64,000 nucleotides of DNA from Clostridia bacterium. GTDB taxonomy: Bacteria > Bacillota > Clostridia > UMGS1883. Below the pieces are notes generated by a model. That model was given only the letters and a program-made list of their open reading frames with translations. It had not been told where the DNA came from and ran no database searches. A program made the translations under genes and the position numbers. This document shows positions 51,403 to 62,300 of the stretch, piece after piece (positions within the stretch are counted from its first letter, which is position 1; the number at the start of each line of letters is the position of its first letter). Location of the stretch: assembly GCA_017505525.1 (NCBI GenBank), contig JAFVPB010000053.1:1-64000 (forward strand). Reading direction: 5' to 3'.

Positions 51403-53043
51403 ATGAAAAAAAGGATTTTATGTTTAGTATTGGCACTTGTTTTGGTGGTTGCAGCATTTACAGGTTGCGGCAGGAAAAAGGGAGCAGATGCAGAAGTGAT
51501 TGATGTTTCTGTATCAGCACCAAATGAATTTCCCATTGTAGAAGAAAAGATTACACTTAAGGTGTTTATGCCGAAACCAAGAAACACCAATGATATGGTA
51601 GACAATGAATTTACAAAGTGGTATGAAGAGTATACAAATGTTCATATTGAATGGATTGTGCCCACAGGTGATGCACAGCAGGCATTCAATAATATGATAG
51701 CCGGTGGAGATTATCCTGATGTTATTATGGATATGGGTCTTTCACGTGAACAGGTAATGAGTTTGGAAGAACAGGGTATAGTACGTGATATCAGCAAATA
51801 CATTGAAAAGCAAGGCGTAAATATTAACAAAATGTTTGAAGAAGTACCTAAGGCAAAAGAATATGTAACATTTGAAGATAAAATTTACGGCGTTCCTTCT
51901 GTAAATAATTCTTACAACACCAAGGTATCTAATGCAATGTGGGTATACGAGCCATGGCTTAAAAAGCTTAACATAGAAGCTCCCACAACAACTGAAGAAT
52001 TTTATGAAATGCTTAAAGCCTTCAAAGAACAGGATCCCAACGGAAACGGAAAAGCAGATGAAATTCCTCTTGCAGCAAGAGGTGTATCTAACTATTCAGC
52101 CGGTATAGAAGCATATCTTATGAGTGCGTTTATTCCTACAGAGGGTAATGTAAGATGGTATGTTGAAAATGATAAGGTTAAGCATGTAGCAGTACAGGAT
52201 GAATACAAAGAAGGACTTAAATACATAAAGAAGCTTTATGATGAAGGACTCTTATATGAGGATACTTTCATTGTTGACCGCACACAGCTTACAGCAATTG
52301 GTGAGAGTGATACACCTATCCTTGGTACATCTCCAGGTTCATATCCCGGATTCTTCTGTAACACTTCAGGAACAACCCCTAATTACAAGGCATATGTGCC
52401 GATATTGCCTCTTGAAGGACCTAAAGGGGTTCGTGCAACAGTTCCTAACCGTTCTGCTTGCTCAGGAACAAGCTTTATTGTTACAACATCATGTAAATAT
52501 CCTGAAGTTGCAGTTAAGTGGTGCGACTACTTCTATTCAACAGAAGGAAGACGTAAAATGACATCAACAGGTCTTGGTACATTCAGAAAAGCAGAACCCG
52601 GAGAGCTTGGTATAAGCGGTAAGCAGGCATTATGGACAACTGAGCCTGCAACAGAAGAGCAGATTGCAAAGTATGGAAGCGGTACAAGTAACTATGCATG
52701 GGGTGGTTCACCAACAGGATATACAAGCTTTGAAGAAAGTGTAAGTATATGTAATTTAGGTGCAAGCCTCGAAAATAGTAAAAAGCTTTACCAGATATAC
52801 GAAACCTATAGTGAATTTATTGTTGATACATTTAAAACAATAACAATTGCACCTGAAGATGCTGACGAATATGCAAGATATCAGCCTCTTACGTCTCAGA
52901 TTGACTCTTACTTTGCAAAGTTTATTACAGGTGAGCTTTCAATTGAAAAAGATTGGGATAAATATCTTAAGGAACTCGACGGTTTAGGAATTAACGACTA
53001 TGTTGCACTTCTTCAGAGAAATTACGACAGAGAGAACAAATAA
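51403..53043 (+). CDS. Extracellular sugar-binding lipoprotein
   Basis: 546 residues. Lipoprotein signal peptide: KKRILCLVLALVLVV then AAFTGCG, with the lipidated cysteine about residue 22. The mature protein is a long family-1-like solute-binding protein of the LipO/YtcQ group: FTKWYEEYTNVHIEWIVPTG, NNMIAGGDYPDVIMDMG, DPNGNGKADEIPLAARG. It delivers oligosaccharides to the two permeases upstream. I chose ATG 51403 (MKKRILC) with GAGG nine bases upstream; a GTG at 51388 overlaps that site. Confidence 0.92.
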   Translation: MKKRILCLVLALVLVVAAFTGCGRKKGADAEVIDVSVSAPNEFPIVEEKITLKVFMPKPRNTNDMVDNEFTKWYEEYTNVHIEWIVPTGDAQQAFNNMIAGGDYPDVIMDMGLSREQVMSLEEQGIVRDISKYIEKQGVNINKMFEEVPKAKEYVTFEDKIYGVPSVNNSYNTKVSNAMWVYEPWLKKLNIEAPTTTEEFYEMLKAFKEQDPNGNGKADEIPLAARGVSNYSAGIEAYLMSAFIPTEGNVRWYVENDKVKHVAVQDEYKEGLKYIKKLYDEGLLYEDTFIVDRTQLTAIGESDTPILGTSPGSYPGFFCNTSGTTPNYKAYVPILPLEGPKGVRATVPNRSACSGTSFIVTTSCKYPEVAVKWCDYFYSTEGRRKMTSTGLGTFRKAEPGELGISGKQALWTTEPATEEQIAKYGSGTSNYAWGGSPTGYTSFEESVSICNLGASLENSKKLYQIYETYSEFIVDTFKTITIAPEDADEYARYQPLTSQIDSYFAKFITGELSIEKDWDKYLKELDGLGINDYVALLQRNYDRENK

Positions 53044-53103
53044 AAAGATACTTAACAAAGTTTTCTCTAAATTTGTTTGAAATTAAAAAAAGAGGTGCCC
53101 AGA

Positions 53104-56100
53104 ATGAAGAAAAGACTAAAACAGATTTTTTCCCTGTTTATTTCATTCGTAATGACATTTTCTCTGCTGCCAGGTGTATTGGCAGCAGGGGAGACTCTGG
53201 AGGAGATTGTTGCGGATGATATTTCGAAGCTGCCGTATGGAAATAGCAGTGGCAGACTTATAATGCAAGGTATGACTGTTGGTTACGGAAACGGTGAAGA
53301 AATGTATAATGCAAAATACCTTGTTGACGGATTTCATTTTTCCACTCCCGAGATGATAAGATATGGTGAAATCGATACTACAGCTGATACTTCGTCAATC
53401 ACGCTTAACACTCCCGACGGTAATACGAAAACAACAGGGACAGTTTCGCTTGATGAATCAAATAATACTATTGAAATCGCCTGGCCTGAAAAAAAGAGTG
53501 TGAAGCGTCTTGAAATGTGGGTATGGCCAGTTGGTGCTATTAAGGATTACGAAGTTTACTACTATGCTGATTCCGAGTGGATTAATTGTGCTGAAGGAAC
53601 ACTTGACCAAAGTCAGGTAATTCCTGAGACCGATACGAGAATCGGTGTTTCTGCAGTTTCTTATATTATTACTTTTCCTGCTGTTGAAACAGCTAAGATC
53701 CGCTTTGTTGCCAAATCTTTCAGGCAGGGGTTAACAAGTGCAAAAGTAGCAGAGATTGTTCCAAGAAGCAGCGATGAAGTAAACCTTCTTGAAGCTTATA
53801 CTGTAACAAAAGCCGGAACTAACGGAGGATGGCTTGATTCTGCTAACGGTTCAAAGAACCCTGCTGAAAACTCACATGCAACTCCATATTCATTAAAATT
53901 TGGATGTTCAAAGCTCGCACATAGTGATACGTGGAGTTTCACTACAAATAATGGAACAACAACGCCATCATGGCCTTTACGATATACAACAACGCCCTAT
54001 GGAAATGGCAATGTTGGTATTAAAAACGATAAATACTTCTGGTACGGTTTAAGCTTTAATAATTCGCCGCAAAAGATTAATAAAATAAAATTTGGCGTAT
54101 CAGGAGCAGACAGTGCTGTTACTCAATTTGAAATCTGGTGTAGTACAGATGATGAAATTCAATGGAGAGCGCACAACGCAGCACCAAGTGGCGGCAAGTG
54201 GAAAAAGATGATAACGGTTGATGGTACTTTTGAAGCAGGAAGCTCTCCCGTTGCATATCTTCCGAACAGTATCCATGCAGAACATTGGATGATTAAAATA
54301 ACAAAATGGACAGGAACACCACAAATGACGAAGGCATCAATGTATGTGGTTGATGATGTGGAATCCTTCCCCGATGTTTTTAAAGCTGCAAACACAGTTT
54401 TTGATGATGTTGTTACAGACACAGACGATAGTTCTGTTGTGAACTATACAATTTCCAATTTGTTTGACGAATACACCGATGAAAAAGGTAACGAGTATAC
54501 TGTTAGTTGGAGCTTTGATGAAGAAAAGGAATATCTTGTTAAAACTGAAAGCGGTCAGTTTAAAATAGACTTTCACGATAACGAGGAAAAGCTTAATGTT
54601 TATGCAAAGCTTACTCCCAAGGCTGATCCCTCTGTAAGCTGCACCGCAATTAAGGAATTTACTCTTTTACCGATTTTTAATGAAGCAACGGTTGAATTTA
54701 ATAATATTTCGTTGGAAGATGGTGCAAATGATACCCTTTTAAAGGACTATTTCTATTTCTCTCCATATGATATAGAAAAGAATCCCTCAGTAACACCAGA
54801 GTTAAACCCGGAAAAGCTTGCTAAAATTGAAGGGGAAGAAGCTTATATCGAATATAAGTGGGTATCACCGGAAAAGATGAGCCATATTGATCTTTGGGCA
54901 TATCCACATGGAGCACTTAAAGATTATAAACTTGAGTTTTCAAATGACGGAATCGACTATACAGAAATTGATTCAATCACAGGAAGCTTTGATGAAATTG
55001 CTGCCGAAGAGGATTCTTACATAAATGCAGCATATTATCCCATAAATTTTGATGAGATGGAAGTTAAATATTTGCGTGTTTCATTAAACCTTAACGAAGG
55101 TTATGAAGAGGCATATCTTTCAGAGGCAAGAGTTGAAAAAACATCTGATATTAATCTTCTTGATACATCAATAGGCGATGATGAAGAATTTAATAATTAT
55201 TCGCATTATATGCAGGGATATATTGTATCTAGCGTTGCAGATGACAATACAAAATATCTTAAAGATAAAAAAGCAGTATATCCGATGAGAGCAGACGGCA
55301 CATCTCCGGAAATCATCCCTAATGGCGGAGTTTGTTGGTATGCAACATCTTTTAGCATACCAGCCGTAAACTTTAACCGCGTAGTAGTTCCCCTTACAAG
55401 CGGAACTGCAAAAGAGGTTGAGATTTTATGTGCAGCGGGAGATGAATCAGGTTTTGATTTTGAAAGTGAGTTGCCCGCTTCTCCCGACACCCTTACAGAA
55501 TGGAAAAGCATTGTAGCAGTAAGAGGAAACTTTAACTCATCTACACCTGCAGTTATAGATATATCTGAAGCAGTAAATTCAAAATACTGGATGGTAAAGG
55601 TTAAAAATTGCTCAGGTGATATGACTCTTGGAAAAGTAAGCTTTAATATTGTTGATGCCTCAGCTGTTTCAAAGGGTTATTCTGCTGCAGAAACGATTTT
55701 CGATTCTCTTACAACTGATTTAGGTTCAACTAATGAGGCTAAGAATAAGATAAACTTATTTGATTCTTATGAATATGAAGAAAAGACATATTCTGTTACA
55801 TGGGAGAGTACAAGCAAGCTTTTGGATTTAACCACAGGTAACATTTCTGCACACGACAATCATGATAAGACTACCTTGACAGCGCTTGTAACCGATAGCG
55901 ATAATCCTTCAGTAGCCTACAGTGTTTCTAAGGAATATAAGCTTATCGGAATGAGAAATGTATACCATGTAAGCGAAGATGGTACAAAAACAGGGGATAA
56001 TGGTATTCTTACTGATGAATTCCACTATTTAGGAATAGAATCTTCAGCTATTTCTGAACCTAAGGCTGCGATATTCAATCTTGATAAATTTATAGGTCTT

Positions 56101-59100
56101 GGTGTTGGTGAAAGTATTGAGGTTAACTGGGGAAATCCAGACACGTTTACAAGATTTGAAATGTGGGCATGGCCTATCGATGCAATTAAAAGCTACGAAA
56201 TTCAAACGTCTGCTGACGGCATTGTGTGGAATAAGCATTATGAAGGTACAATTATCGATCAGTTTGCAAAGAACCCTCAATCTCGCCCGATCGATACAAG
56301 TGATGAATCTGCATATGCACTTTTCTACAATATTGTTTTCGATAAACCCGCAAAAAATGTTAAATATATGAGATTCAAGGTTACAGGTCTTCGTGAAGGT
56401 GTAGAAAAAGCATATCTTGCAGAAGCTATGTTTGGAAAAACCAATGATGTGAACTTTTTAGCAAGGGACACAATTAAAGGTTCCGAGAAGGCAAATAAAT
56501 CTAATTCAAAGTATACACTCGGATTCAGAATTTCTAATAATAATGCAAATAACGGAGCCTATTCAAAGCATACCTCACAGACGTGGCCTATGTATTCTGA
56601 TGGCAGTTCTATTACGCTTGCAGCAGGTAGCGATGGGTACATCTGGTATGGAATTCAGTTCCAGCGTGCACCTGTTGCTATTAACAAGGTTTCTCTTAAT
56701 GTATCAGCAGGTACGGTATACGAGTATGAGGTGCTTTATGCAGACACCTATTCTTTTAACGCCAGAGATGCCGGATTTGAATGGGCAGACTTTATGACAG
56801 ATCCTGCGCTTTTAAAGGATTATCATAGTGTGGCGAAGGTAAGTGGTGTGTTCAACAATAAGTCAGGTGCTTCAGTAATTCACTTTGAAAATACTGCTCC
56901 TGGAAAATATTGGCTTATAAGGGTAAACAGAGCAACAGAAGATGCACGTATCAGCGGTATTGGACTTTATCAGATAAGCCATGACGAGCTCAGCACTTCC
57001 TGCTATAATGTAGTGCTTGATCATCTTTTTGAAAACGTATCAGACACTGCTTTGCCAAATATTGTAAAGGATAAACTTAATATTCCCTCTACTGTTTCAA
57101 TAGATGCAAATGGAGACGGCACTCCAGAGGAATATGAAATTACATGGTCTGATGATAAGGGACTTGTAAATGACGTAGATGGAACATTTGATATCGGCAA
57201 CGAAGATGTTGAAATCGAGCTTACCGCAAAAATCGGCTTGTCAAGTGAAAATTACAAGCATGTTCGCAGAATGAAGTTTACTCTTCTTGGAAAAGATGAC
57301 AGAGAAAGAACAACTATTTTTAACAGAAATAATATTGCTCTTTCTGAAAATGCAGAAGAAAACTGCGATATTATTGTTGGTAACGGTTTTGAGTATTCAG
57401 GCAAAAAGAAAGTTGAGATAGATTTCGCGCAAACTCCTCAAAATGGTAAAATGCAGCTAATGTCGGGAAATAGTCTTTTAGCAGAAATTCCCGTTGTTAA
57501 CGGAAAAATAGTTTTAAACAGTGAGGAAATAGCGCTTGATTCTAAAATTCTTTTTGAGATTGAAGGAGATAAATTCTCTGTTTATAAGCATAACGGAGTA
57601 ACTTATGCTACACAGGTTTATAAACAGAGCTTACTTGAAGATTATCCTTTCAACAAAATAAGATTTGTAACAGGCTTGGCAGAAACCCTTAGTATTAACA
57701 ATGTTTCTGTTAGTGTTATTAGTTCCGACTTTTTTGCTTCAATTGCGCAGCAGTTTGACTTTTCTAAAATCTGTTCGACTTACAAAGCAACTAACCTTAA
57801 CGGGAACTTTGAGTTCTTTGAACAGGTAGGGGATATAGTTCTTACATTAACAAGTGCAGACAGCTCCGTTGTAGCGATTGATAATGTTAACAACACTGCT
57901 ACTGTAAACACAGCTGTAGTGGGATCTACAACTCTTACTGCTACGCTCACAAGTTCTACAACAGGTGAAACTCACACAGAGGCATTTAAAGTTCTTACAG
58001 GCAGAAATAATGTTGCTGCAAAAGCAAAATCATCTTCTCCGGCTGTTGTGCTGGATGGATATTCCGGTGTATATGCACTTGATGGCAGCCTTGAAAGTGA
58101 ATTTTTAACAGATGCCCGCGGATGGAGAGTAAATATCAATCTTATGAGCGAGCAGCCTTTTAATAAGTTTTGTTTTTATCTTCCGGAAGAAGCAACAGGA
58201 ACAATTCAAGAATTCAAGCTGCTAAAAAGCAATGATAACATTGATTACACAGAAATTTATCATGGCACAAATATTGAAGACAAAGAGGATATTGTTGTTC
58301 CTTACACTAAAGCACAATTTATAAGGATTGAAGTAGTATCAACCTCCGGTGGAAACACAGGCATAAAAGACATTTGTATGTATTATGAAATGTCGGATGA
58401 AGAAAAGCAGGAGTACGACTTTAATCAGCTGACAGAAGGACTTACTGTTAAAAACGGAACTACAATTCCAAAGAAAGGCTACTTTGGAACAGATTTCACA
58501 GTTACATCAAATGATTCTGTAGTAAGTATTGAAGAAACAAAAGACCATAATTCATGGAAGGTTGTTGTTGGAGATTCAAATAAGGAAAAAACCGTAACAA
58601 TAACGCTTGCTGCTAAATATGGAAGTAATGCTCCTATAACAAAAAGCTATGATATTCTTGTAATGGCAGATATAAATATAGGAGGCGGAAGTCTTCCCGG
58701 AACCAATAACAATGGCTTTGGCGGCAGCAGCGGTGGCGGAGGCGGTGGAACAACCTCCGGCAAAGATGATAAGCCTACTGTAACACCTCCTACTACAAGT
58801 AAACCTGTGGTAGAGCTTACAGATGACATTGCAGAACTGAATAAGCATTGGGGAGCCAATGAAATCAAGTCGCTTATTGCAATGGGAGTAGTAACAGGCG
58901 ACGGAAATTCGCTTCAGCTTACAAAGAAGGTTACAAGAGCAGAATTCTGTAAGATGATAGTTGCAGGTTTTGGCATCGAACTTCCAGAATATAAAGGAAG
59001 CTTCAGTGATGTTAAAGAGAGTGATTGGTTTGCACCATATGCAGAGGGCGCACTTAAAAACAACATAATGGCGGGAAGTAATGGTGCTTTCAGAGGAAAA

Positions 59101-59370
59101 GATGAAATTACAAGGCAGGAAATGGCAGTAGTGCTTATGAATGTGCTTAAAAATTACATCAAACTTCCCGAAGAGGTTGAAAGCGAAGAAAAAATCAACT
59201 TCACAGATAGCACCTCAATTGCAACCTGGGCAGAGGAAGCAATAGAATTTGCAGCATCGCTTGGAGTATTAAAGGGATATGAAACAGGTGAATTTAAACC
59301 ATCAAACAGCCTTAAGAGGGATGAAGCAATGGTTGTGGTTTATAGAGCGCTTTCTCATATCAAGAAGTAA
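53104..59370 (+). CDS. Giant SLH-anchored protein with repeated lectin-like modules
   Basis: 2,088 residues. A signal peptide (FSLFISFVMTFSLLPGVLA) is followed by three related blocks of roughly 420-450 residues, each with a discoidin-like core: RLEMWVWPVGAIKDYEVYYY, HIDLWAYPHGALKDYKLEFS and RFEMWAWPIDAIKSYEIQTS, about 1.3 kb apart in the DNA (near 53,500, 54,880 and 56,150). A further F5/8 type C-like domain lies near 58,010-58,400. A Gly/Ser/Pro/Thr linker then leads to three C-terminal SLH motifs (HWGANEIKSLIAMGVVTGDG, SFSDVKESDWFAPYAEGALK, INFTDSTSIATWAEEAIEFA). No catalytic motif seen; probably a wall-bound glycan-binding scaffold. AGAGGTG precedes ATG 53104. Confidence 0.82.
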   Translation: MKKRLKQIFSLFISFVMTFSLLPGVLAAGETLEEIVADDISKLPYGNSSGRLIMQGMTVGYGNGEEMYNAKYLVDGFHFSTPEMIRYGEIDTTADTSSITLNTPDGNTKTTGTVSLDESNNTIEIAWPEKKSVKRLEMWVWPVGAIKDYEVYYYADSEWINCAEGTLDQSQVIPETDTRIGVSAVSYIITFPAVETAKIRFVAKSFRQGLTSAKVAEIVPRSSDEVNLLEAYTVTKAGTNGGWLDSANGSKNPAENSHATPYSLKFGCSKLAHSDTWSFTTNNGTTTPSWPLRYTTTPYGNGNVGIKNDKYFWYGLSFNNSPQKINKIKFGVSGADSAVTQFEIWCSTDDEIQWRAHNAAPSGGKWKKMITVDGTFEAGSSPVAYLPNSIHAEHWMIKITKWTGTPQMTKASMYVVDDVESFPDVFKAANTVFDDVVTDTDDSSVVNYTISNLFDEYTDEKGNEYTVSWSFDEEKEYLVKTESGQFKIDFHDNEEKLNVYAKLTPKADPSVSCTAIKEFTLLPIFNEATVEFNNISLEDGANDTLLKDYFYFSPYDIEKNPSVTPELNPEKLAKIEGEEAYIEYKWVSPEKMSHIDLWAYPHGALKDYKLEFSNDGIDYTEIDSITGSFDEIAAEEDSYINAAYYPINFDEMEVKYLRVSLNLNEGYEEAYLSEARVEKTSDINLLDTSIGDDEEFNNYSHYMQGYIVSSVADDNTKYLKDKKAVYPMRADGTSPEIIPNGGVCWYATSFSIPAVNFNRVVVPLTSGTAKEVEILCAAGDESGFDFESELPASPDTLTEWKSIVAVRGNFNSSTPAVIDISEAVNSKYWMVKVKNCSGDMTLGKVSFNIVDASAVSKGYSAAETIFDSLTTDLGSTNEAKNKINLFDSYEYEEKTYSVTWESTSKLLDLTTGNISAHDNHDKTTLTALVTDSDNPSVAYSVSKEYKLIGMRNVYHVSEDGTKTGDNGILTDEFHYLGIESSAISEPKAAIFNLDKFIGLGVGESIEVNWGNPDTFTRFEMWAWPIDAIKSYEIQTSADGIVWNKHYEGTIIDQFAKNPQSRPIDTSDESAYALFYNIVFDKPAKNVKYMRFKVTGLREGVEKAYLAEAMFGKTNDVNFLARDTIKGSEKANKSNSKYTLGFRISNNNANNGAYSKHTSQTWPMYSDGSSITLAAGSDGYIWYGIQFQRAPVAINKVSLNVSAGTVYEYEVLYADTYSFNARDAGFEWADFMTDPALLKDYHSVAKVSGVFNNKSGASVIHFENTAPGKYWLIRVNRATEDARISGIGLYQISHDELSTSCYNVVLDHLFENVSDTALPNIVKDKLNIPSTVSIDANGDGTPEEYEITWSDDKGLVNDVDGTFDIGNEDVEIELTAKIGLSSENYKHVRRMKFTLLGKDDRERTTIFNRNNIALSENAEENCDIIVGNGFEYSGKKKVEIDFAQTPQNGKMQLMSGNSLLAEIPVVNGKIVLNSEEIALDSKILFEIEGDKFSVYKHNGVTYATQVYKQSLLEDYPFNKIRFVTGLAETLSINNVSVSVISSDFFASIAQQFDFSKICSTYKATNLNGNFEFFEQVGDIVLTLTSADSSVVAIDNVNNTATVNTAVVGSTTLTATLTSSTTGETHTEAFKVLTGRNNVAAKAKSSSPAVVLDGYSGVYALDGSLESEFLTDARGWRVNINLMSEQPFNKFCFYLPEEATGTIQEFKLLKSNDNIDYTEIYHGTNIEDKEDIVVPYTKAQFIRIEVVSTSGGNTGIKDICMYYEMSDEEKQEYDFNQLTEGLTVKNGTTIPKKGYFGTDFTVTSNDSVVSIEETKDHNSWKVVVGDSNKEKTVTITLAAKYGSNAPITKSYDILVMADINIGGGSLPGTNNNGFGGSSGGGGGGTTSGKDDKPTVTPPTTSKPVVELTDDIAELNKHWGANEIKSLIAMGVVTGDGNSLQLTKKVTRAEFCKMIVAGFGIELPEYKGSFSDVKESDWFAPYAEGALKNNIMAGSNGAFRGKDEITRQEMAVVLMNVLKNYIKLPEEVESEEKINFTDSTSIATWAEEAIEFAASLGVLKGYETGEFKPSNSLKRDEAMVVVYRALSHIKK

Positions 59371-59387
59371 TATAGGAGGCGAGAATA

Positions 59388-62300
59388 ATGACAATGAAAA
59401 AAATTACAGCCTTTGTTTTAAGCTTTATAGTACTTATCTCCGTCAGCGGGTTTAACCCGCTGACGGCAGATGCCGCTCCAGATAAAGAAGCTTATTACAA
59501 AATGAGTATCGCCGAATATGATAACTTTTCCTATAGTGATCCACAATATATAACGGACGAGGATTTTTTTGGAAAATGGAATGAAGAAACTCAGGAATGG
59601 GAGAAAGTTCCTTACTTTATTTATGGTCCCGAAATCGAGGAGCAAACCGATGCAGGTCAGAAGCTTGTAGATATAGCTGTCGATTTGGAAGGACTTGAAA
59701 GAGTAGAAGACGCCGCAAGGCTTGGTAACTATCAGCTTTGTAAGGAGGAACTTTTAAAGTATTATCAGAAAAAGCATAAAGATTATAATATGGATCCTGC
59801 TCCGAATGATTATATGACGGATGCAGACACAGCTAACTACGAAGGCTGGTTTGATAATCTTTATGGAGGTAATCCGTTTGCTAAAGCCTATGTTTATGAT
59901 AATTGGCAGGAAATAAAAATCAGTGTTCTTTCAAATATGAAAGAACAAGCGGTGTATAACCGAGAATCGATTAAATTAATGTTAGGTACTGGTAGAAAAG
60001 ATGGCTACAGGATAGAAATTGATCTTGAAAATCACGAGCCTTATATAAAGGCTGAGATTAACGGAGAACAGAGAACATTTCCTCTTACCACGGCGGTAAA
60101 CCTTGATTTTGGTGAGCCCGACACGCCACATCCTAATCCGAATATGCTTTATATTGAAGAATCGGTTTCTTCAATAGGTTCTCCTACAACAGTTGATGAA
60201 AACACAAAGCGCGCCCTGATGCAGTTCAACATCCCTGATGTTAGCAGCACTTCTCAGATTAACGGCGCAACACTCTATATTCGTGCAAGAAGGGTAGAGG
60301 ACGATTTGGATATTGAATCACCTCTTGTGCAGAATGATTGGAAATATATTAATCTTTATGGGTGGAATGCAGAGAATAATCTTAACGTAAATATGACAGT
60401 TAACGACCATTTTAAACAAGGGCTGACATTCAGAAGCTTTAGTGGTGAGTCTGGTCCGCGTGACTTTTACGCAACTCCCGATGCACCAAAGCGCACTGCG
60501 GCAGCAACCTTTGGCTACATTGGTTCTTCATCGCATAAGGGAAATTGGTATGGTGAAACTTTTCAGTATCATTCTATAAGATCACTTCTTAATTCCATAA
60601 TAAATAGAGGAAATTGGGAAACCTTTTACGATGATACACAACAAGGTTTATCAAACTTTAACGCCCTTGGCGTTGCCAGCGTTTCGTTTAACGGTGCACA
60701 TTATTTGCATCACGTTATGGAGAGTAAGTACATGACGCCTGAGGCATTTACTATGATACTGAAATATATTTATTTCATAGGCAGATGGCTTGAAGAATAC
60801 TGGGGAGATGCTTTTGAGCTTGTTAACCACGGTGGTTACAGTGTAAGTGGTCAGCAGTGGATAAACTTCTTATATCCTGAATTCAGAGATGTTTACGGAC
60901 CGCTTGAAAGAGATGCAAAAGGGAACCTGGTTCTTTCAAATCCCAAATATGGCGGCTCAGTTTGTGGTGGTTGGTTAGAAGTTGCCTCATTCCGTATGGC
61001 ATATAAACAAGGTGCCGACATAAATCCCGATGGCTCTTCAGTTGAAGCTTCTGCAGAATATGCCTTAGAGGGTATGGATGGTTATCTTTCCGCATTAAGA
61101 GTAGGAGATTCTCTTAATTACGACACCTCGTTTGCTTACGACACAGAATGGACTGAAGAAGCAAACGCCCGCCTTGGAAAAGGCCTTGAGTATATTGTAA
61201 ATACGCTTAATCCCCGCTTCGGTGGATTTCAGACGGGCGACGATGCATCATGGACTTACGATTTCCCTGGACGTCTTGAGACATACACAAGAATTATAGA
61301 TAATCCATATCTTAATTATGTTGTTTCAAAAAGAAAAGAAGGAGAGGCTCCTCCGTTATCTGTGGCTTATGATGATGCCTCAGTTGCCACATTCAGAAAT
61401 TCATGGGCAAATGAATATGCAATTGCAGCAAGCTTTTTGAACAGAGGTGGCGGCTCGCATAACCATAACGACGATTTAACTATTAATTTGGTTGCCTATA
61501 ACAATTTTCTTCTTGTAGACCCACTGATGGGTGACTATAATACCGCAACGCCGCTGGAAAGATGGGTAAGCTCCACAAGAGGGCACAATACCATTGAAAT
61601 TGACAACGCTGTAGCACGTGGAAGAAGAACATATGCTGAACAGATGGACGAGATAGTTTTTTCAAGAGATGAAAATGGATTACCCGCGATTGGGGATGAA
61701 GGTGTTGCCATGATAGATGATCCCCTTATTGTGCCTATCGCGCAGATGGATCCTGGTAAGGGAGATCTTTTCCCTGAAAATCGCGAGTTTAACAACGTGT
61801 ATGATTATATAAAAGGCAGCTCAAAAGGATATACCGATAATGCTGCACCTGTTCTTGAAAATGAAAGCTTTCAGCTTGAGCGTGATATTCTTTTCCTGAG
61901 AGACGGTTACTTTATTGTATCGGATTATGCAGAACCAGAGTATTATAAGCAGAATAATAAAGAGCATCTTTACAAACAACTCTGGCACTTCCTTCCAGAT
62001 GCAAAAATGTCGGTGGATTACGAGAAAAATATACTAAGAACCAATTTCCAGGATAAGGCAAACGTTATAGTAGCAACAGTTGATGATGGTAACATCGAGC
62101 CTGTATGGAAATACGGTGCTTATGCACGTACAAAGAATAATTTTGAAGTGTGTAAATATGGCTTTTTCAAACAGACTAAGGTTGGACCGATGAAGTTTAA
62201 TACTATCATTTATCCTATACCTGAAAGAGAAAATGCTGAAGTTACAACAAAAAATATCGAGCTTGATCAGCCTGAAGATAAGGCAAGCGCTTTCCGTGCT